A DNA stretch of 64,000 nt from Heliopora coerulea (taxonomy: Eukaryota > Cnidaria > Anthozoa > Scleralcyonacea > Helioporidae): positions 1,302,001 through 1,366,000 of the forward strand of contig JASJOG010000078.1 of the NCBI GenBank assembly GCA_030142905.1. The letters are read 5' to 3'. Position 1 is the stretch's first letter, and every line of letters begins with the position of its first letter. This document shows, piece by piece, positions 48,771 to 63,200 of this stretch. The notes beneath the pieces are model-generated. The model saw nothing but the letters and a program-made list of their open reading frames with translations, was not told the DNA's origin and did no database searches. A program made the translations under genes and the position numbers.

Positions 48771-50295
48771 AATATTTAAAAATTGGACAATTAAGCCTTA
48801 TATACGCATAAAAGCCAGAATATGGTAAGATTTAGTTAAACACCAAATAGTTGTAGGAAACTTTCCAAATACTTCTAAATTGTTCTCCTCCACCCAAACA
48901 TCATGAAACAAATCGATTTTCGTCGATTTGACGATTTGCTGTACAAATTTCTCCAACTCGTCAAAAACACTTTATCTCGTCGGGATAAGACGATTACTAA
49001 AACGAACTGTGAAACAGTTGTGGCTTAAGTTTGTTGCATTGGTCGAATATTTTCAAAAACTCGTCAATCGGTTTAAAATGATCTTTTCGGGTCAGAGAAG
49101 AGAATAAAAGCATTAGTTGATTGATTCGAGAAGTACTTGCGTAAATATGGCAATGTTTAAAAATTGGACAATTAAGCCTTATATACGCATAAAAGCCAGA
49201 ATATGGTAAGATTTAGTTAAACACCAAATAGTTGTAGGAAACTTTCTAAATACTTCTAAATTGTTCTCCTCCACCCAAACATCATGAAACAAATCGATTT
49301 TCGTCGATTTGACGATTTGCTGTAAAAATTTCTCCAACTCGTTAAAAACGCTTTATCTCGTCGAAATAAGACGATTACTAAAACGAACTGTGAAACAGTT
49401 GTGGCTTAAGTTTGTTGCATTGGTCGAATGTTTCCCAAAACTCGTCAATCGGTTTAAAATGATCTTTTCGGGTCAGAGAAGAGAATAACAGCATTAGTTG
49501 ATCGATTCGAGAAGTACTTGCGAAAATATGGCAATGTTTAAAAATTGGACAATTAAGCCTTATATACGCATAAAAGCCAGAATATGGTAAGATTTAGTTA
49601 AACACCAAATAGTTGTAGGAAACTTATCCAAATACTTCTAAATTGTTCTCCTCCACCCAAATGTCATCAAACAAATCGATTTTCGTCGATTTGACGATTT
49701 GCTGTAAAAATTTCTCCAACTCGTCAAAAACGCTTTATCTCGTCGAAATAAGACGATTAATAAAACGAACTGTGAAACAGTTGTGGCTTAAGTTTGTTGC
49801 ATTGGTCCAATATTTTCAAAAACTCGTCAATCGATTTAAAATGATCTTTTCGGGTCAGAGAAGAGAATAAAAGCATTAGTTGATTGATTCGAGAAGTACT
49901 TGCGAAAATATGGCAATGTTTAGAAATTGGACAATTAAGCCTTATATACGCATAAAAGCCAGAATATGGTAAGATTTAGTTAAACACCAAATAGTTGTAG
50001 GAAACTTTCTAAATACTTCTAAATTGTTCTCCTCCACCCAAACATCATGAAACAAATCGATTTTCGTCGATTTGACGATTTGCTGTAAAAATTTCTCCAA
50101 CTCGTCAAAAACGCTTTATCTCGTCGGGATAAGACGATTACTAAAACGAACTGTGAAACAGTTGTGGCTTAAGTTTGTTGCATTGGTCGAATATTTCCCA
50201 AAACTCGTCAATCGGTTTAAAATGATCTTTTCGGGTCAGAGAAGTGAATAAAAGCATTAGTTGATTGATTCGAGAAGTACTTGCGAAAATATGGC
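48771..50295. repeat. Monomers m129-m132, including an insertion-bearing subtype
   Basis: m129-m130 partly repeat m124-m125 (gtacaa, attttc, tgcgtaaa, then ctcgttaaaa/cgaaata). m131 (49533-49914) is 382 bp through an added base in aaacttatcc, and carries aaatgtc, ttaataaaacg and ggtccaatatt. m132 has gtttagaaa, atatttccc and agaagtgaat. No gene is seen. Confidence 0.8.
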
Positions 50296-53200
50296 AATAT
50301 TTAAAAATTGGACAATTAAGCCTTATATACGCATAAAAGCCAGAATATGGTAAGATTTAGTTAAACACCAAATAGTTATAGGAAACTTTCCAAATACTTC
50401 TAAATTGTTCTCCTCCACCCAAACATCATGAAACAAATCGATTTTCGTCGATTTGACGATTTGCTGTAAAAATTTCTCCAACTCGTCAAAAACGCTTTAT
50501 CTCGTCGGGATAAGACGATTACTAAAACGAACTGTGAAACAGTTGTGGCTTAAGTTTGTTGCATTGGTCGAATATTTGCAAAAACTCGTCAATCGGTTTA
50601 AAATGATCTTTTCGGGTCAGAGAAGAGAATAAAAGCATTAGTTGATTGATTCGAGAAGTACTTGCGAAAATATGGCAATGTTTAAAAATTGGACAATTAA
50701 GCCTTATATACGCATAAAAGCCAGAATATGGTAAGATTTAGTTAAACACCAAATAGTTGTAGGAAACTTATCCAAATACTTCTAAATTGTTCTCCTCCAC
50801 CCAAATGTCATGAAACAAATCGATTTTCGTCGATTTGACGATTTGCTGTGAAAATTTCTCCAACTCGTCAAAAACGCTTTATCTCGTCGAAATAAGACGA
50901 TTAATAAAACGAACTGTGAAACAGTTGTGGCTTAAGTTTGTTGCATTGGTCCAATATTTTAAAAAACTCGTCAATCGATTTAAAATGATCTTTTCCGGTC
51001 AGAGAAGAGAATAAAAGCATTAGTTGATTGATTCGAGAAGTACTTGCGAAAATATGGCAATGTTTAAAAATTGAACAATTAAGCCTTATATACGCATAAA
51101 AGCCAGAATATGATAAGATTTAGTTAAACACCAAATAGTTGTAGGAAACTTTCCAAATACTTCTAAATTGTTCTCCTCCACCCAAACATCATGAAACAAA
51201 TCGATTTTCGTCGGTTTGACGATTTGCTGTGAAAATTTCTCCAACTCGTCAAAAACGCTTTATCTCGTCGGTATAAGACGATTACTGAAACGAACTGGGA
51301 AACAGTTGTGGCTTAAGTTTGTTGCATTGGTCGAATATTTGCAAAAACTCGTCAATCGGTTTAAAATGATCTTTTCGGGTCAGAGAAGAGAATAAAAGCA
51401 TTAGTTGATTGATTCGAGAAGTACTTGCGAAAATATGGCAATGTTTAAAAATTGGACAATTAAGCCTTATATACGCATAAAAGCCAGAATATGGTAAGAT
51501 TTAGTTAAACACCAAATAGTTGTAGGAAACTTTCCAAATACTTCTAAATTGTTCTCCTCCACCCAAACATCATGAAACAAATCGATTTTCGTCGATTTGA
51601 CGATTTGCCGTAAAAATTTCTCCAACTCGTCAAAAACGCTTTATCTCGTCGGGATAAGACGATTACTAAAACGAACTGTGAAACAGTTGTGGCTTAAGTT
51701 TGTTGCATTGGTCGAATATTTCCCAAAACTCGTCAATCGGTTTAAAATGATCTTTTCGGGTCAGAGAAGAGAATAAAAGCATTAGTTGATTGATTCGAGA
51801 AGTACTTGCGAAAATATGGCAATATTTAAAAATTGGACAATTAAGCCTTATATACGCATAAAAGCCAGAATATGGTAAGATTTAGTTAAACACCAAATAG
51901 TTGTAGGAAACTTTACAAATACTTCTAATTTGTTATCCTCCACCCAAACATCATGAAACAAATCGATTTTCGTCGATTTGACGATTTGCTGTACAAATTT
52001 CTCCAACTCGTCAAAAACGCTTTATCTCGTCGGGATAAGACGATTACTAAAACGAACTGTGAAACAGTTGTGGCTTAAGTTTGTTGCATTGGTCGAATAT
52101 TTGCAAAAACTCGTCAATCGGTTTAAAATGATCTTTTCGGGTCAGAGAAGAGAATAAAAGCATTAGTTGATTGATTCGAGAAGTACTTGCGAAAATATGG
52201 CAATGTTTAAAAATTGGACAATTAAGCCTTATATACGCATAAAAGCCAGAATATGGTAAGATTTAGTTAAACACCAAATAGTTGTAGGAAACTTTCCAAA
52301 TACTTCTAAATTGTTCTCCTCCACCCAAACATCATGAAACAAATCGATTTTCGTCGATTTGACGATTTGCTGTAAAAATTTCTCCAACTCGTCAAAAACG
52401 CTTTATCTCGTCGGGATAAGACGATTTCTAAAACGAACTGTGAAACAGTTGTGGCTTAAGTTTGTTGCATTGGTCGAATATTTGCAAAAACTCGTCAATC
52501 GATTTAAAATGATCTTTTCGGGTCAGAGAAGAGAATAAAAGAATTAGTTGATTGATTCGAGAAGTACTTGCGAAAATATGGCAATGTTTAAAAATTGGAC
52601 AATTAAGCCTTATATACGCATAAAAACCAGAATATGATAAGATTTAGTTAAACACCAAATAGTTGTAGGAAACTTTCTAAATACTTCTAAATTGTTCTCT
52701 TCCACCCAAACATCATGAAACAAATCGATTTTCGTCGATTTGACGATTTGCTGTAAAAATTTCTCCAACTCGTCAAAAACGCTTTATCTCGTCGAAATAA
52801 GACGATTACTAAAACGAACTGTGAAACAGTTGTGGCTTAAGTTTGTTGCATTGGTCGAATGTTTCCCAAAACTCGTCAATCGGTTTAAAATGATCTTTTC
52901 GGGTCAGAGAAGAGGATAAAAGCATTAGTTGATTGATTCGAGAAGTACTTGCGAAAATATGGCAATGTTTAAAAATTGGACAATTAAGCCTTATATACGC
53001 ATAAAAGCAAGAATATGGTAAGATTTAGTTAAACACCAAATAGTTGTAGGAAACTTTCCAAATACTTCTAAACTGTTCTCCTCCACCCAAACATCATGAA
53101 ACAAATCGATTTTCGTCGATTTGACGATTTGCTGTGAAAATTTCTCCAACTCGTCAAAAACGCTTTATCTCGTCGGTATAAGACGATTACTGAAACGAAC

Positions 53201-53344
53201 TGTGAAACAGTTGTGGCTTAAGTTTGTTGCATTGGTCGAATATTTGCAAAAACTCGTCAATCGGTTTAAAATGATCTTTTCGGGTCAGAGAAGAGAATAA
53301 AAGCATTAGTTGATTGATTCGAGAAGTACTTGCGAAAATATGGC
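50296..53344. repeat. Eight-monomer block, first copy (m133-m140)
   Basis: Ordered markers: caatattt (m133); aaacttatcc, ttaataa, ggtccaatatt, ttttccgg (m134); ttgaacaatt, tgataag, cgtcggtttg, aactggga (m135); atatttccc (m136); ctttac (m137); atttcta/aatcgattt (m138); aaaaccag, tgataag, ctcttcc, agaggataaaag (m139); gcaaga, aactgttc, cggtata (m140). The series recurs 6861 bp downstream, 18 monomers plus three single-base insertions. Confidence 0.88.
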
Positions 53345-54869
53345 AATGTTTAAAAATTGGACAATTAAGCCTTATATACGCATAAAAGCCAGAATATGGT
53401 AAGATTTAGTTAAACACCAAATAGTTGTAGGAAACTTTCCAAATACTTCTAAATTGTTCTCCTCCACCCAAACATCATGAAACAAATCGATTTTCGTCGA
53501 TTTGACGATTTGCTGTAAAAATTTCTCCAACTCGTCAAAAACGCTTTATCTCGTCGGGATAAGACGATTTCTAAAACGAACTGTGAAACAGTTGTGGCTT
53601 AAGTTTGTTGCATTGGTCGAATGTTTCCCAAAACTCGTCAATCGGTTTAAAATGATCTTTTCCGGTCAGAAAAGAGTATAAAAGCATTAGTTGATTGATT
53701 CGAGAAGTACTTGCGAAAATATGGCAATGTTTAAAAATTGGACAATTAAGCCTTATATACGCATAAAAGCAAGAATATGGTAAGATTTAGTTAAACACCA
53801 AATAGTTGTAGGAAACTTTCCAAATACTTCTAAATTGTTCTCCTCCACCCAAACATCATGAAACAAATCGATTTTCGTCGATTTGACGATTTGCTGTAAA
53901 AATTTCTCCAACTCATCAAAAACGCTTTATCTCGTCGGGATAAGACGATTACTAAAACGAACTGTGAAACAGTTGTGGCTTAAGTTTGTTGCATTGGTCG
54001 AATATTTCCCAAAACTCGTCAATCGGTTTAAAATGATCTTTTCGGGTCAGAGAAGTGAATAAAAGCATTAGTTGATTGATTCGAGAAGTACTTGCGAAAA
54101 TATGGCAATATTTAAAAATTGGACAATTAAGCCTTATATACGCATAAAAGCCAGAATATGGTAAGATTTAGTTAAACACCAAATAGTTGTAGGAAACTTT
54201 CCAAATACTTCTAAATTGTTCTCCTCCACCCAAACATCATGAAACAAATCGATTTTCGTCGATTTGACGATTTGCTGTAAAAATTTCTCCAACTCGTCAA
54301 AAACGCTTTATCTCGTCGGGATAAGAGGATTACTAAAACGAACTGTGAAACAGTTGTGGCTTAAGTTTGTTGCATTGGTCGAATATTTCCCAAAACTCGT
54401 CAATCGGTTTAAAATGATCATTTCGGGTCAGAGAAGAGAATAAAAGCATTAGTTGATTGATTCGAGAAGTACTTGCGAAAATATGGCAATGTTTAAAAAT
54501 TGGACAATTAAGCCTTATATACGCATAAAAGCCAGAATATGGTAAGATTTAGTTAAACACCAAATAGTTGTAGGAAACTTATCCAAATACTTCTAAATTG
54601 TTCTCCTCCACCCAAATGTCATGAAACAAATCGATTTTCGTCGATTTGACGATTTGCTGTAAAAATTTCTCCAACTCGTCAAAAACGCTTTATCTCGTCG
54701 AAATAAGACGATTAATAAAACGAACTGTGAAACAGTTGTGGCTTAAGTTTGTTGCATTGGTCCAATATTTTCAAAAACTCGTCAATCGATTTAAAATGAT
54801 CTTTTCGGGTCAGAGAAGAGAATAAAAGCATTAGTTGATTGATTCGAGAAGTACTTGCGAAAATATGGC
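53345..54869. repeat. Monomers m141-m144
   Basis: m141-m142 carry ttttccgg/agtataaaag then agaagtgaat, the same pair as m127-m128 and m149-m150. m143 has caatattt and a private agaggatt. m144 (54488-54869) is 382 bp with aaacttatcc, ttaataa and ggtccaatatt, the m131 subtype. No gene is seen. Confidence 0.8.
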
Positions 54870-57156
54870 AATGTTTAGAAATTGGACAATTAAGCCTTAT
54901 ATACGCATAAAAGCCAGAATATGGTAAGATTTAGTTAAACACCAAATAGTTGTAGGAAACTTTCTAAATACTTCTAAATTGTTCTCCTCCACCCAAACAT
55001 CATGAAACAAATCGATTTTCGTCGATTTGACGATTTGCTGTAAAAATTTCTCCAACTCGTCAAAAACGCTTTATCTCGTCGGGATAAGACGATTACTAAA
55101 ACGAACTGTGAAACAGTTGTGGCTTAAGTTTGTTGCATTGGTCGAATATTTCCCAAAACTCGTCAATCGGTTTAAAATGATCTTTTCGGGTCAGAGAAGA
55201 GAATAAAAGCATTAGTTGATTGATTCGAGAAGTACTTTCGAAAATATGGCAATGTTTAAAAATTGGACAATTAAGCCTTATATACGCATAAAAGCCAGAA
55301 TATGGTAAGATTTAGTTAAACACCAAATAGTTGTAGGAAACTTTCCAAATACTTCTAAATTGTTCTCCTCCATCCAAACATCATGAAACAAATCGATTTT
55401 CGTCGATTTGACGATTTGCTGTACAAATTTCTCCAACTCGTCAAAAACGCTTTATCTCGTCGGGATAAGACGATTACTAAAACGAACTGTGAAACAGTTG
55501 TGGCTTAAGTTTGTTGCATTGGTCGAATATTTGCAAAAACTCGTCAATCGGTTTAAAATGATCTTTTCGGGTCAGAGAAGAGAATAAAAGCATTAGTTGA
55601 TTGATTCGAGAAGTACTTGCGAAAATATGGCAATGTTTAAAAATTGGACAATTAAGCCTTATATACGCATAAAAGCCTGAATATGGTAAGATTTAGTTAA
55701 ACACCAAATAGTTGTAGGAAACTTTCTAAATACTTCTAAATTGTTCTCCTCCACCCAAACATCATGAAACAAATCGATTTTCGTCGATTTGACGATTTGC
55801 TGTAAAAATTTCTCCAACTCGTTAAAAACGCTTTATCTCGTCGAAATAAGACGATTACTAAAACGAACTGTGAAACAGTTGTGGCTTAAGTTTGTTGCAT
55901 TGGTCGAATATTTGCAAAAACTCGTCAATCGGTTTAAAATGATCTTTTCGGGTCAGAGAAGAGAATAACAGCATTAGTTGATCGATTCGAGAAGTACTTG
56001 CGAAAATATGGCAATGTTTAAAAATTGGACAATTAAGCCTTATATACGCATAAAAGCCTGAATATGGTAAGATTTAGTTAAACACCAAATAGTTGTAGGA
56101 AACTTTCCAAATACTTCTAAATTGTTCTCCTCCACCCAAACATCATGAAACAAATCGATTTTCGTCGATTTGACGATTTTCTGTAAAAATTTCTCCAACT
56201 CGTCAAAAACGCTTTATCTCGTCGGGATAAGACGATTACTAAAACGAACTGTGAAACAGTTGTGGCTTAAGTTTGTTGCATTGGTCGAATGTTTCCCAAA
56301 ACTCGTCAATCGGTTTAAAATGATCTTTTCGGGTCAGAGAAGAGAATAAAAGCATTAGTTGATTGATTCGAGAAGTACTTGCTAAAATATGGCAATCTTT
56401 AAAAATTGGACAATTAAGCCTTATATACGCATAAAAGCCAGAATATGGTAAGATTTAGTTAAACACCAAATAGTTGTAGGAAACTTATCCAAATACTTCT
56501 AAATTGTTCTCCTCCACCCAAATGTCATGAAACAAATCGATTTTCGTCGATTTGACGATTTGCTGTAAAAATTTCTCCAACTCGTCAAAAACGCTTTATC
56601 TCGTCGGGATAAGACGATTTCTAAAACGAACTGTGAAACAGTTGTGGCTTAAGTTTGTTGCATTGGTCGAATGTTTCCCAAAACTCGTCAATCGGTTTAA
56701 AATGATCTTTTCCGGTCAGAAAAGAGTATAAAAGCATTAGTTGATTGATTCGAGAAGTACTTGCGAAAATATGGCAATGTTTAAAAATTGGACAATTAAG
56801 CCTTATATACGCATAAAAGCCAGAATATGGTAAGATTTAGTTAAACACCAAATAGTTGTAGGAAACTTTCCAAATACTTCTAAATTGTTCTCCTCCACCC
56901 AAACATCATGAAACAAATCGATTTTCGTCGATTTGAACATTTGCTGTAAAAATTTCTCCAACTCGTCAAAAACGCTTTATCTCGTCGGGATAGGACGATT
57001 ACTAAAACGAACTGTGAAACAGTTGTGGCTTAAGTTTGTTGCATTGGTCGAATATTTCCCAAAACTCGTCAATCGATTTAAAATGATCTTTTCGGGTCAG
57101 AGAAGTGAATAAAAGCATTAGTTGATTGATTCGAGAAGTACTTGCGAAAATATGGC
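54870..57156. repeat. Six-monomer block, second copy (m145-m150)
   Basis: Repeats m123-m128 in order (gtttagaaa/actttcg, gtacaa, ctcgttaaaa/ataacag, gattttctg, ttttccgg/agtataaaag, agaagtgaat). m149 (56394-56775) differs by starting like the aaacttatcc/aaatgtc subtype and ending like m127, so it appears to be a hybrid. gcctgaat in m147 and m148 is a linked private variant of two adjacent monomers. Confidence 0.82.
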
Positions 57157-60100
57157 AATATTTAAAAATTGGACAATTAAGCCTTATATACGCATAAAAG
57201 CCAGAATATGGTAAGATTTAGTTAAACACCAAATAGTTGTAGGAAACTTTCCAAATACTTCTAAATTGTTCTCCTCCACCCAAACATCATGAAACAAATC
57301 GATTTTCGTCGATTTGACGATTTGCTGTAAAAATTTCTCCAACTCGTCAAAAACGCTTTATCTCGTCGGGATAAGACGATTACTAAAACGAACTGTGAAA
57401 CAGTTGTGGCTTAAGTTTGTTGCATTGGTCGAATATTTGCAAAAACTCGTCAATCGGTTTAAAATGATCTTTTCGGGTCAGAGAAGAGAATAAAAGCATT
57501 AGTTGATTGATTCGAGAAGTACTTGCGAAAATATGGCAATGTTTAAAAATTGGACAATTAAGCCTTATATACGCATAAAAGCCAGAATATGGTAAGATTT
57601 AGTTAAACACCAAATAGTTGTAGGAAACTTATCCAAATACTTCTAAATTGTTCTCCTCCACCCAAATGTCATGAAACAAATCGATTTTCGTCGATTTGAC
57701 GATTTGCTGTAAAAATTTCTCCAACTCGTCAAAAACGCTTTATCTCGTCGAAATAAGACGATTAATAAAACGAACTGTGAAACAGTTGTGGCTTAAGTTT
57801 GTTGCATTGGTCCAATATTTTCAAAAACTCGTCAATCGATTTAAAATGATCTTTTCCGGTCAGAGAAGAGAATAAAAGCATTAGTTGATTGATTCGAGAA
57901 GTACTTGCGAAAATATGGCAATGTTTAAAAATTGAACAATTAAGCCTTATATACGCATAAAAGCCAGAATATGATAAGATTTAGTTAAACACCAAATAGT
58001 TGTAGGAAACTTTCCAAATACTTCTAAATTGTTCTCCTCCACCCAAACATCATGAAACAAATCGATTTTCGTCGGTTTGACGATTTGCTGTGAAAATTTC
58101 TCCAACTCGTCAAAAACGCTTTATCTCGTCGGTATAAGACGATTACTGAAACGAACTGGGAAACAGTTGAGGCTTAAGTTTGTTGCATTGGTCGAATATT
58201 TGCAAAAACTCGTCAATCGGTTTAAAATGATCTTTTCGGGTCAGAGAAGAGAATAAAAGCATTAGTTGATCGATTCGAGAAGTACTTGCGAAAATATGGC
58301 AATGTTTAAAAATTGGACAATTAAGCCTTATATACGCATAAAAGCCAGAATATGGTAAGATTTAGTTAAACACCAAATAGTTGTAGGAAACTTTCCAAAT
58401 ACTTCTAAATTGTTCTCCTCCACCCAAACATCATGAAACAAATCGATTTTCGTCGATTTGACGATTTGCTGTAAAAATTTCTCCAACTCCTCAAAAACGC
58501 TTTATCTCGTCGGGATAAGACGATTACTAAAACGAACTGTGAAACAGTTGTGGCTTAAGTTTGTTGCATTGGTCGAATATTTCCCAAAACTCGTCAATCG
58601 GTTTAAAATGATCTTTTCGGGTCAGAGAAGAGAATAAAAGCATTAGTTGATTGATTCGAGAAGTACTTGCGAAAATATGGCAATATTTAAAAATTGGACA
58701 ATTAAGCCTTATATACGCATAAAAGCCAGAATATGGTAAGATTTAGTTAAACACCAAATAGTTGTAGGAAACTTTACTAATACTTCTAAATTGTTCTCCT
58801 CCACCCAAACATCATGAAACAAATCGATTTTCGTCGATTTGACGATTTGCTGTACAAACTTCTCCAACTCGTCAAAAACGCTTTATCTCGTCGGGATAAG
58901 ACGATTACTAAAACGAACTGTGAAACAGTTGTGGCTTAAGTTTGTTGCATTGGTCGAATATTTGCAAAAACTCGTCAATCGGTTTAAAATGATCTTTTCG
59001 GGTCAGAGAAGAGAATAAAAGCATTAGTTGATTGATTCGAGAAGTACTTGCGAAAATATGGCAATGTTTAAAAATTGGACAATTAAGCCTTATATACGCA
59101 TAAAAGCCAGAATATGGTAAGATTTAGTTAAACACCAAATAGTTGTAGGAAACTTTCCAAATACTTCTAAATTGTTCTCCTCCACCCAAACATCATGAAA
59201 CAAATCGATTTTCGTCGATTTGACGATTTGCTGTAAAAATTTCTCCAACTCGTCAAAAACGCTTTATCTCGTCGGGATAAGACGATTTCTAAAACGAACT
59301 GTGAAACAGTTGTGGCTTAAGTTTGTTGCATTGGTCGAATATTTGCAAAAACTCGTCAATCGATTTAAAATGATCTTTTCGGGTCAGAGAAGAGAATAAA
59401 AGCATTAGTTGATTGATTCGAGAAGTACTTGCGAAAATATGGCAATGTTTAAAAATTGGACAATTAAGCCTTATATACGCATAAAAACCAGAATATGATA
59501 AGATTTAGTTAAACACCAAATAGTTGTAGGAAACTTTCTAAATACTTCTAAATTGTTCTCTTCCACCCAAACATCATGAAACAAATCGATTTTCGTCGAT
59601 TTGACGATTTGCTGTAAAAATTTCTCCAACTCGTCAAAAACGCTTTATCTCGTCGAAATAAGACGATTACTAAAACGAACTGTGAAACAGTTGTGGCTTA
59701 AGTTTGTTGCATTGGTCGAATGTTTCCCAAAACTCGTCAATCGGTTTAAAATGATCTTTTCGGGTCAGAGAAGAGGATAAAAGCATTAGTTGATTGATTC
59801 GAGAAGTACTTGCGAAAATATGGCAATGTTTAAAAATTGGACAATTTAGCCTTATATACGCATAAAAGCAAGAATATGGTAAGATTTAGTTAAACACCAA
59901 ATAGTTGTAGGAAACTTTCCAAATACTTCTAAACTGTTCTCCTCCACCCAAACATCATGAAACAAATCGATTTTCGTCGATTTGACGATTTGCTGTGAAA
60001 ATTTCTCCAACTCGTCAAAAACGCTTTATCTCGTCGGTATAAGACGATTACTGAAACGAACTGTGAAACAGTTGTGGCTTAAGTTTGTTGCATTGGTCGA

Positions 60101-60205
60101 ATATTTGCAAAAACTCGTCAATCGGTTTAAAATGATCTTTTCGGGTCAGAGAAGAGAATAAAAGCATTAGTTGATTGATTCGAGAAGTACTTGCGAAAAT
60201 ATGGC
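57157..60205. repeat. Eight-monomer block, second copy (m151-m158)
   Basis: Same series as 50296-53344, including aaacttatcc (m152), cgtcggtttg/aactggga (m153), agaggataaaag (m157) and aactgttc (m158). Differences that I see are single bases, for example gttgagg and gatcgatt in m153, actcctc in m154, tactaat in m155 and acaatttagcc in m158. The match stops at m159, which has attacta where m141 has atttcta. Confidence 0.88.
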
Positions 60206-63200
60206 AATGTTTAAAAATTGGACAATTAAGCCTTATATACGCATAAAAGCCAGAATATGGTAAGATTTAGTTAAACACCAAATAGTTGTAGGAAACTTTC
60301 CAAATACTTCTAAATTGTTCTCCTCCACCCAAACATCATGAAACAAATCGATTTTCGTCGATTTGACGATTTGCTGTAAAAATTTCACCAACTCGTCAAA
60401 AACGCTTTATCTCGTCGGGATAAGACGATTACTAAAACGAACTGTGAAACAGTTGTGGCTTAAGTTTGTTGCATTGGTCGAATATTTGCAAAAACTCGTC
60501 AATCGATTTAAAATGATCTTTTCGGGTCAGAGAAGAGAATAAAAGCATTAGTTGATTGATTCGAGAAGTACTTGCGAAAATATGGCAATATTTAAAAATT
60601 GGACAATTAAGCCTTATATACGCATAAAAGCCAGAATATGGTAAGATTTAGTTAAACACCAAATAGTTGTAGGAAACTTTACAAATACTTCTAAATTGTT
60701 CTCCTCCACCCAAACATCATGAAACAAATCGATTTTCGTCGATTTGACGATTTGCTGTACAAATTTCTCCAACTCGTCAAAAACGCTTTATCTCGTCGGG
60801 ATAAGACGATTACTAAAACGAACTGTGAAACAGTTGTGGCTTAAGTTTGTTGCATTGGTCGAATATTTGCAAAAACTCGTCAATCGGTTTAAAATGATCT
60901 TTTCGGGTCAGAGAAGAGAATAAAAGCATTAGTTGATTGATTCGAGAAGTACTTGCGAAAATATGGCAATGTTTAAAAATTGGACAATTAAGCCTTATAT
61001 ACGCATAAAAGCCAGAATATTGTAAGATTTAGTTAAACACCAAATAGTTGTAGGAAACTTTCCAAATACTTCTAAATTGTTCTCCTCCACCCAAACATCA
61101 TGAAACAAATCGATTTTCGTCGATTTGACGATTTGCTGTAAAAATTTCTCCAACTCGTCAAAAACGCTTTATCTCGTCGGGATAAGACGATTTCTAAAAC
61201 GAACTGTGAAACAGTTGTGGCTTAAGTTTGTGGCATTGGTCGAATATTTGCAAAAACTCGTCAATCGATTTAAAATGATCTTTTCGGGTCAGAGAAGAGA
61301 ATAAAAGCATTAGTTGATTGATTCGAGAAGTACTTGCGAAAATATGGCAATGTTTAAAAATTGGACAATTAAGCCTTATATACGCATAAAAGCCAGAATA
61401 TGGTAAGATTTAGTTAAACACCAAATAGTTGTAGGAAACTTTCCAAATACTTCTAAATTGTTCTCCTCCACCCAAACATCATGAAACAAATCGATTTTCG
61501 TCGATTTGACGATTTGCTGTAAAAATTTCTCCAACTCGTCAAAAACGCTTTATCTCGTCGAAATAAGACGATTACTAAAACGAACTGTGAAACAGTTGTG
61601 GCTTAAGTTTGTTGCATTGGTCGAATGTTTCCCAAAACTCGTCAATCGGTTTAAAATGATCTTTTCGGGTCAGAGAAGAGGATAAAAGCATTAGTTGATC
61701 GATTCGAGAAGTACTTGCGAAAATATGGCAATGTTTAAAAATTGGACAATTAAGCCTTATATACGCATAAAAGCCAGAATATGGTAAGATTTAGTTAAAC
61801 ACCAAATAGTTGTAGGAAACTTTCCAAATACTTCTAAATTGTTCTCCTCCACCCAAACATCATGAAACAAATCGATTTTCGTCGATTTGACGATTTGCTG
61901 TAAAAATTTCTCCAACTCGTCAAAAACGCTTTATCTCGTCGGGATAAGACGATTACTAAAACGAACTGTGAAACAGTTGTGGCTTAAGTTTGTTGCATTG
62001 GTCGAGTATTTCCCAAAACTCGTCAATCGGTTTAAAATGATCTTTTCGGGTCAGAGAAGAGAATAAAAGCATTAGTTGATTGATTCGAGAAGTACTTGCG
62101 AAAAAATGGCAATATTTAAAAATTGGACAATTAAGCCTTATATACGCATAAAAGCCAGAATATGGTAAGATTTAGTTAAACACCAAATAGTTGTAGGAAA
62201 CTTTCCAAATACTTCTAAATTGTTCTCCTCCACCCAAACATCATGAAACAAATCGATTTTCGTCGATTTGACGATTTGCTGTACAAATTTCTCCAACTCG
62301 TCAAAAACGCTTTATCTCGTCGGGATAAGACGATTACTAAAACGAACTGTGAAACAGTTGTGGCTTAAGTTTGTTGCATTGGTCGAATATTTGCAAAAAC
62401 TCGTCAATCGGTTTAAAATGATCTTTTCGGGTCAGAGAAGAGAATAAAAGCATTAGTTGATTGATTCGAGAAGTACTTGCGAAAATATGGCAATGTTTAA
62501 AAATTGGACAATTAAGCCTTATATACGCATAAAAGCCAGAATATGGTAAGATTTAGTTAAACACCAAATAGTTGTAGGAAACTTTCCAAATACTTCTAAA
62601 TTGTTCTCCTCCACCCAAACATCATGAAACAAATCGATTTTCGTCGATTTGACGATTTGCTGTACAAATTTCTCCAACTCGTCAAAAACGCTTTATCTCG
62701 TCGGGATAAGACGATTTCTAAAACGAACTGTGAAACAGTTGTGGCTTAAGTTTGTTGCATTGGTCGAATATTTGCAAAAACTCGTCAATCGATTTAAAAT
62801 GATCTTTTCGGGTCAGAGAAGAGAATAAAAGCATTAGTTGATTGATTCGAGAAGTACTTGCGAAAATATGGCAATGTTTAAAAATTGGACAATTAAGCCT
62901 TATATACGCATAAAAGCCAGAATATGGTAAGATTTAGTTAAACACCAAATAGTTGTAGGAAACTTTCCAAATACTTCTAAATTGTTCTCCTCCACCCAAA
63001 CATCATGAAACAAATCGATTTTCGTCGATTTGACGATTTGCTGTAAAAATTTCTCCAACTCGTCAAAAACGCTTTATCTCGTCGAAATAAGACGATTACT
63101 AAAACGAACTGTGAAACAGTTGTGGCTTAAGTTTGTTGCATTGGTCGAATATTTGCAAAAACTCGTCAATCGATTTAAAATGATCTTTTCGGGTCAGAGA

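Noticed and set aside
9304..49870. Plus-strand open frames of 62-91 codons (9304, 11922, 13401, 49643)
   Set aside because: They overlap the same monomer segment on the opposite strand, begin at TTG, and exist only where a stop such as tga in catcatgaaac is lost by a chance change.
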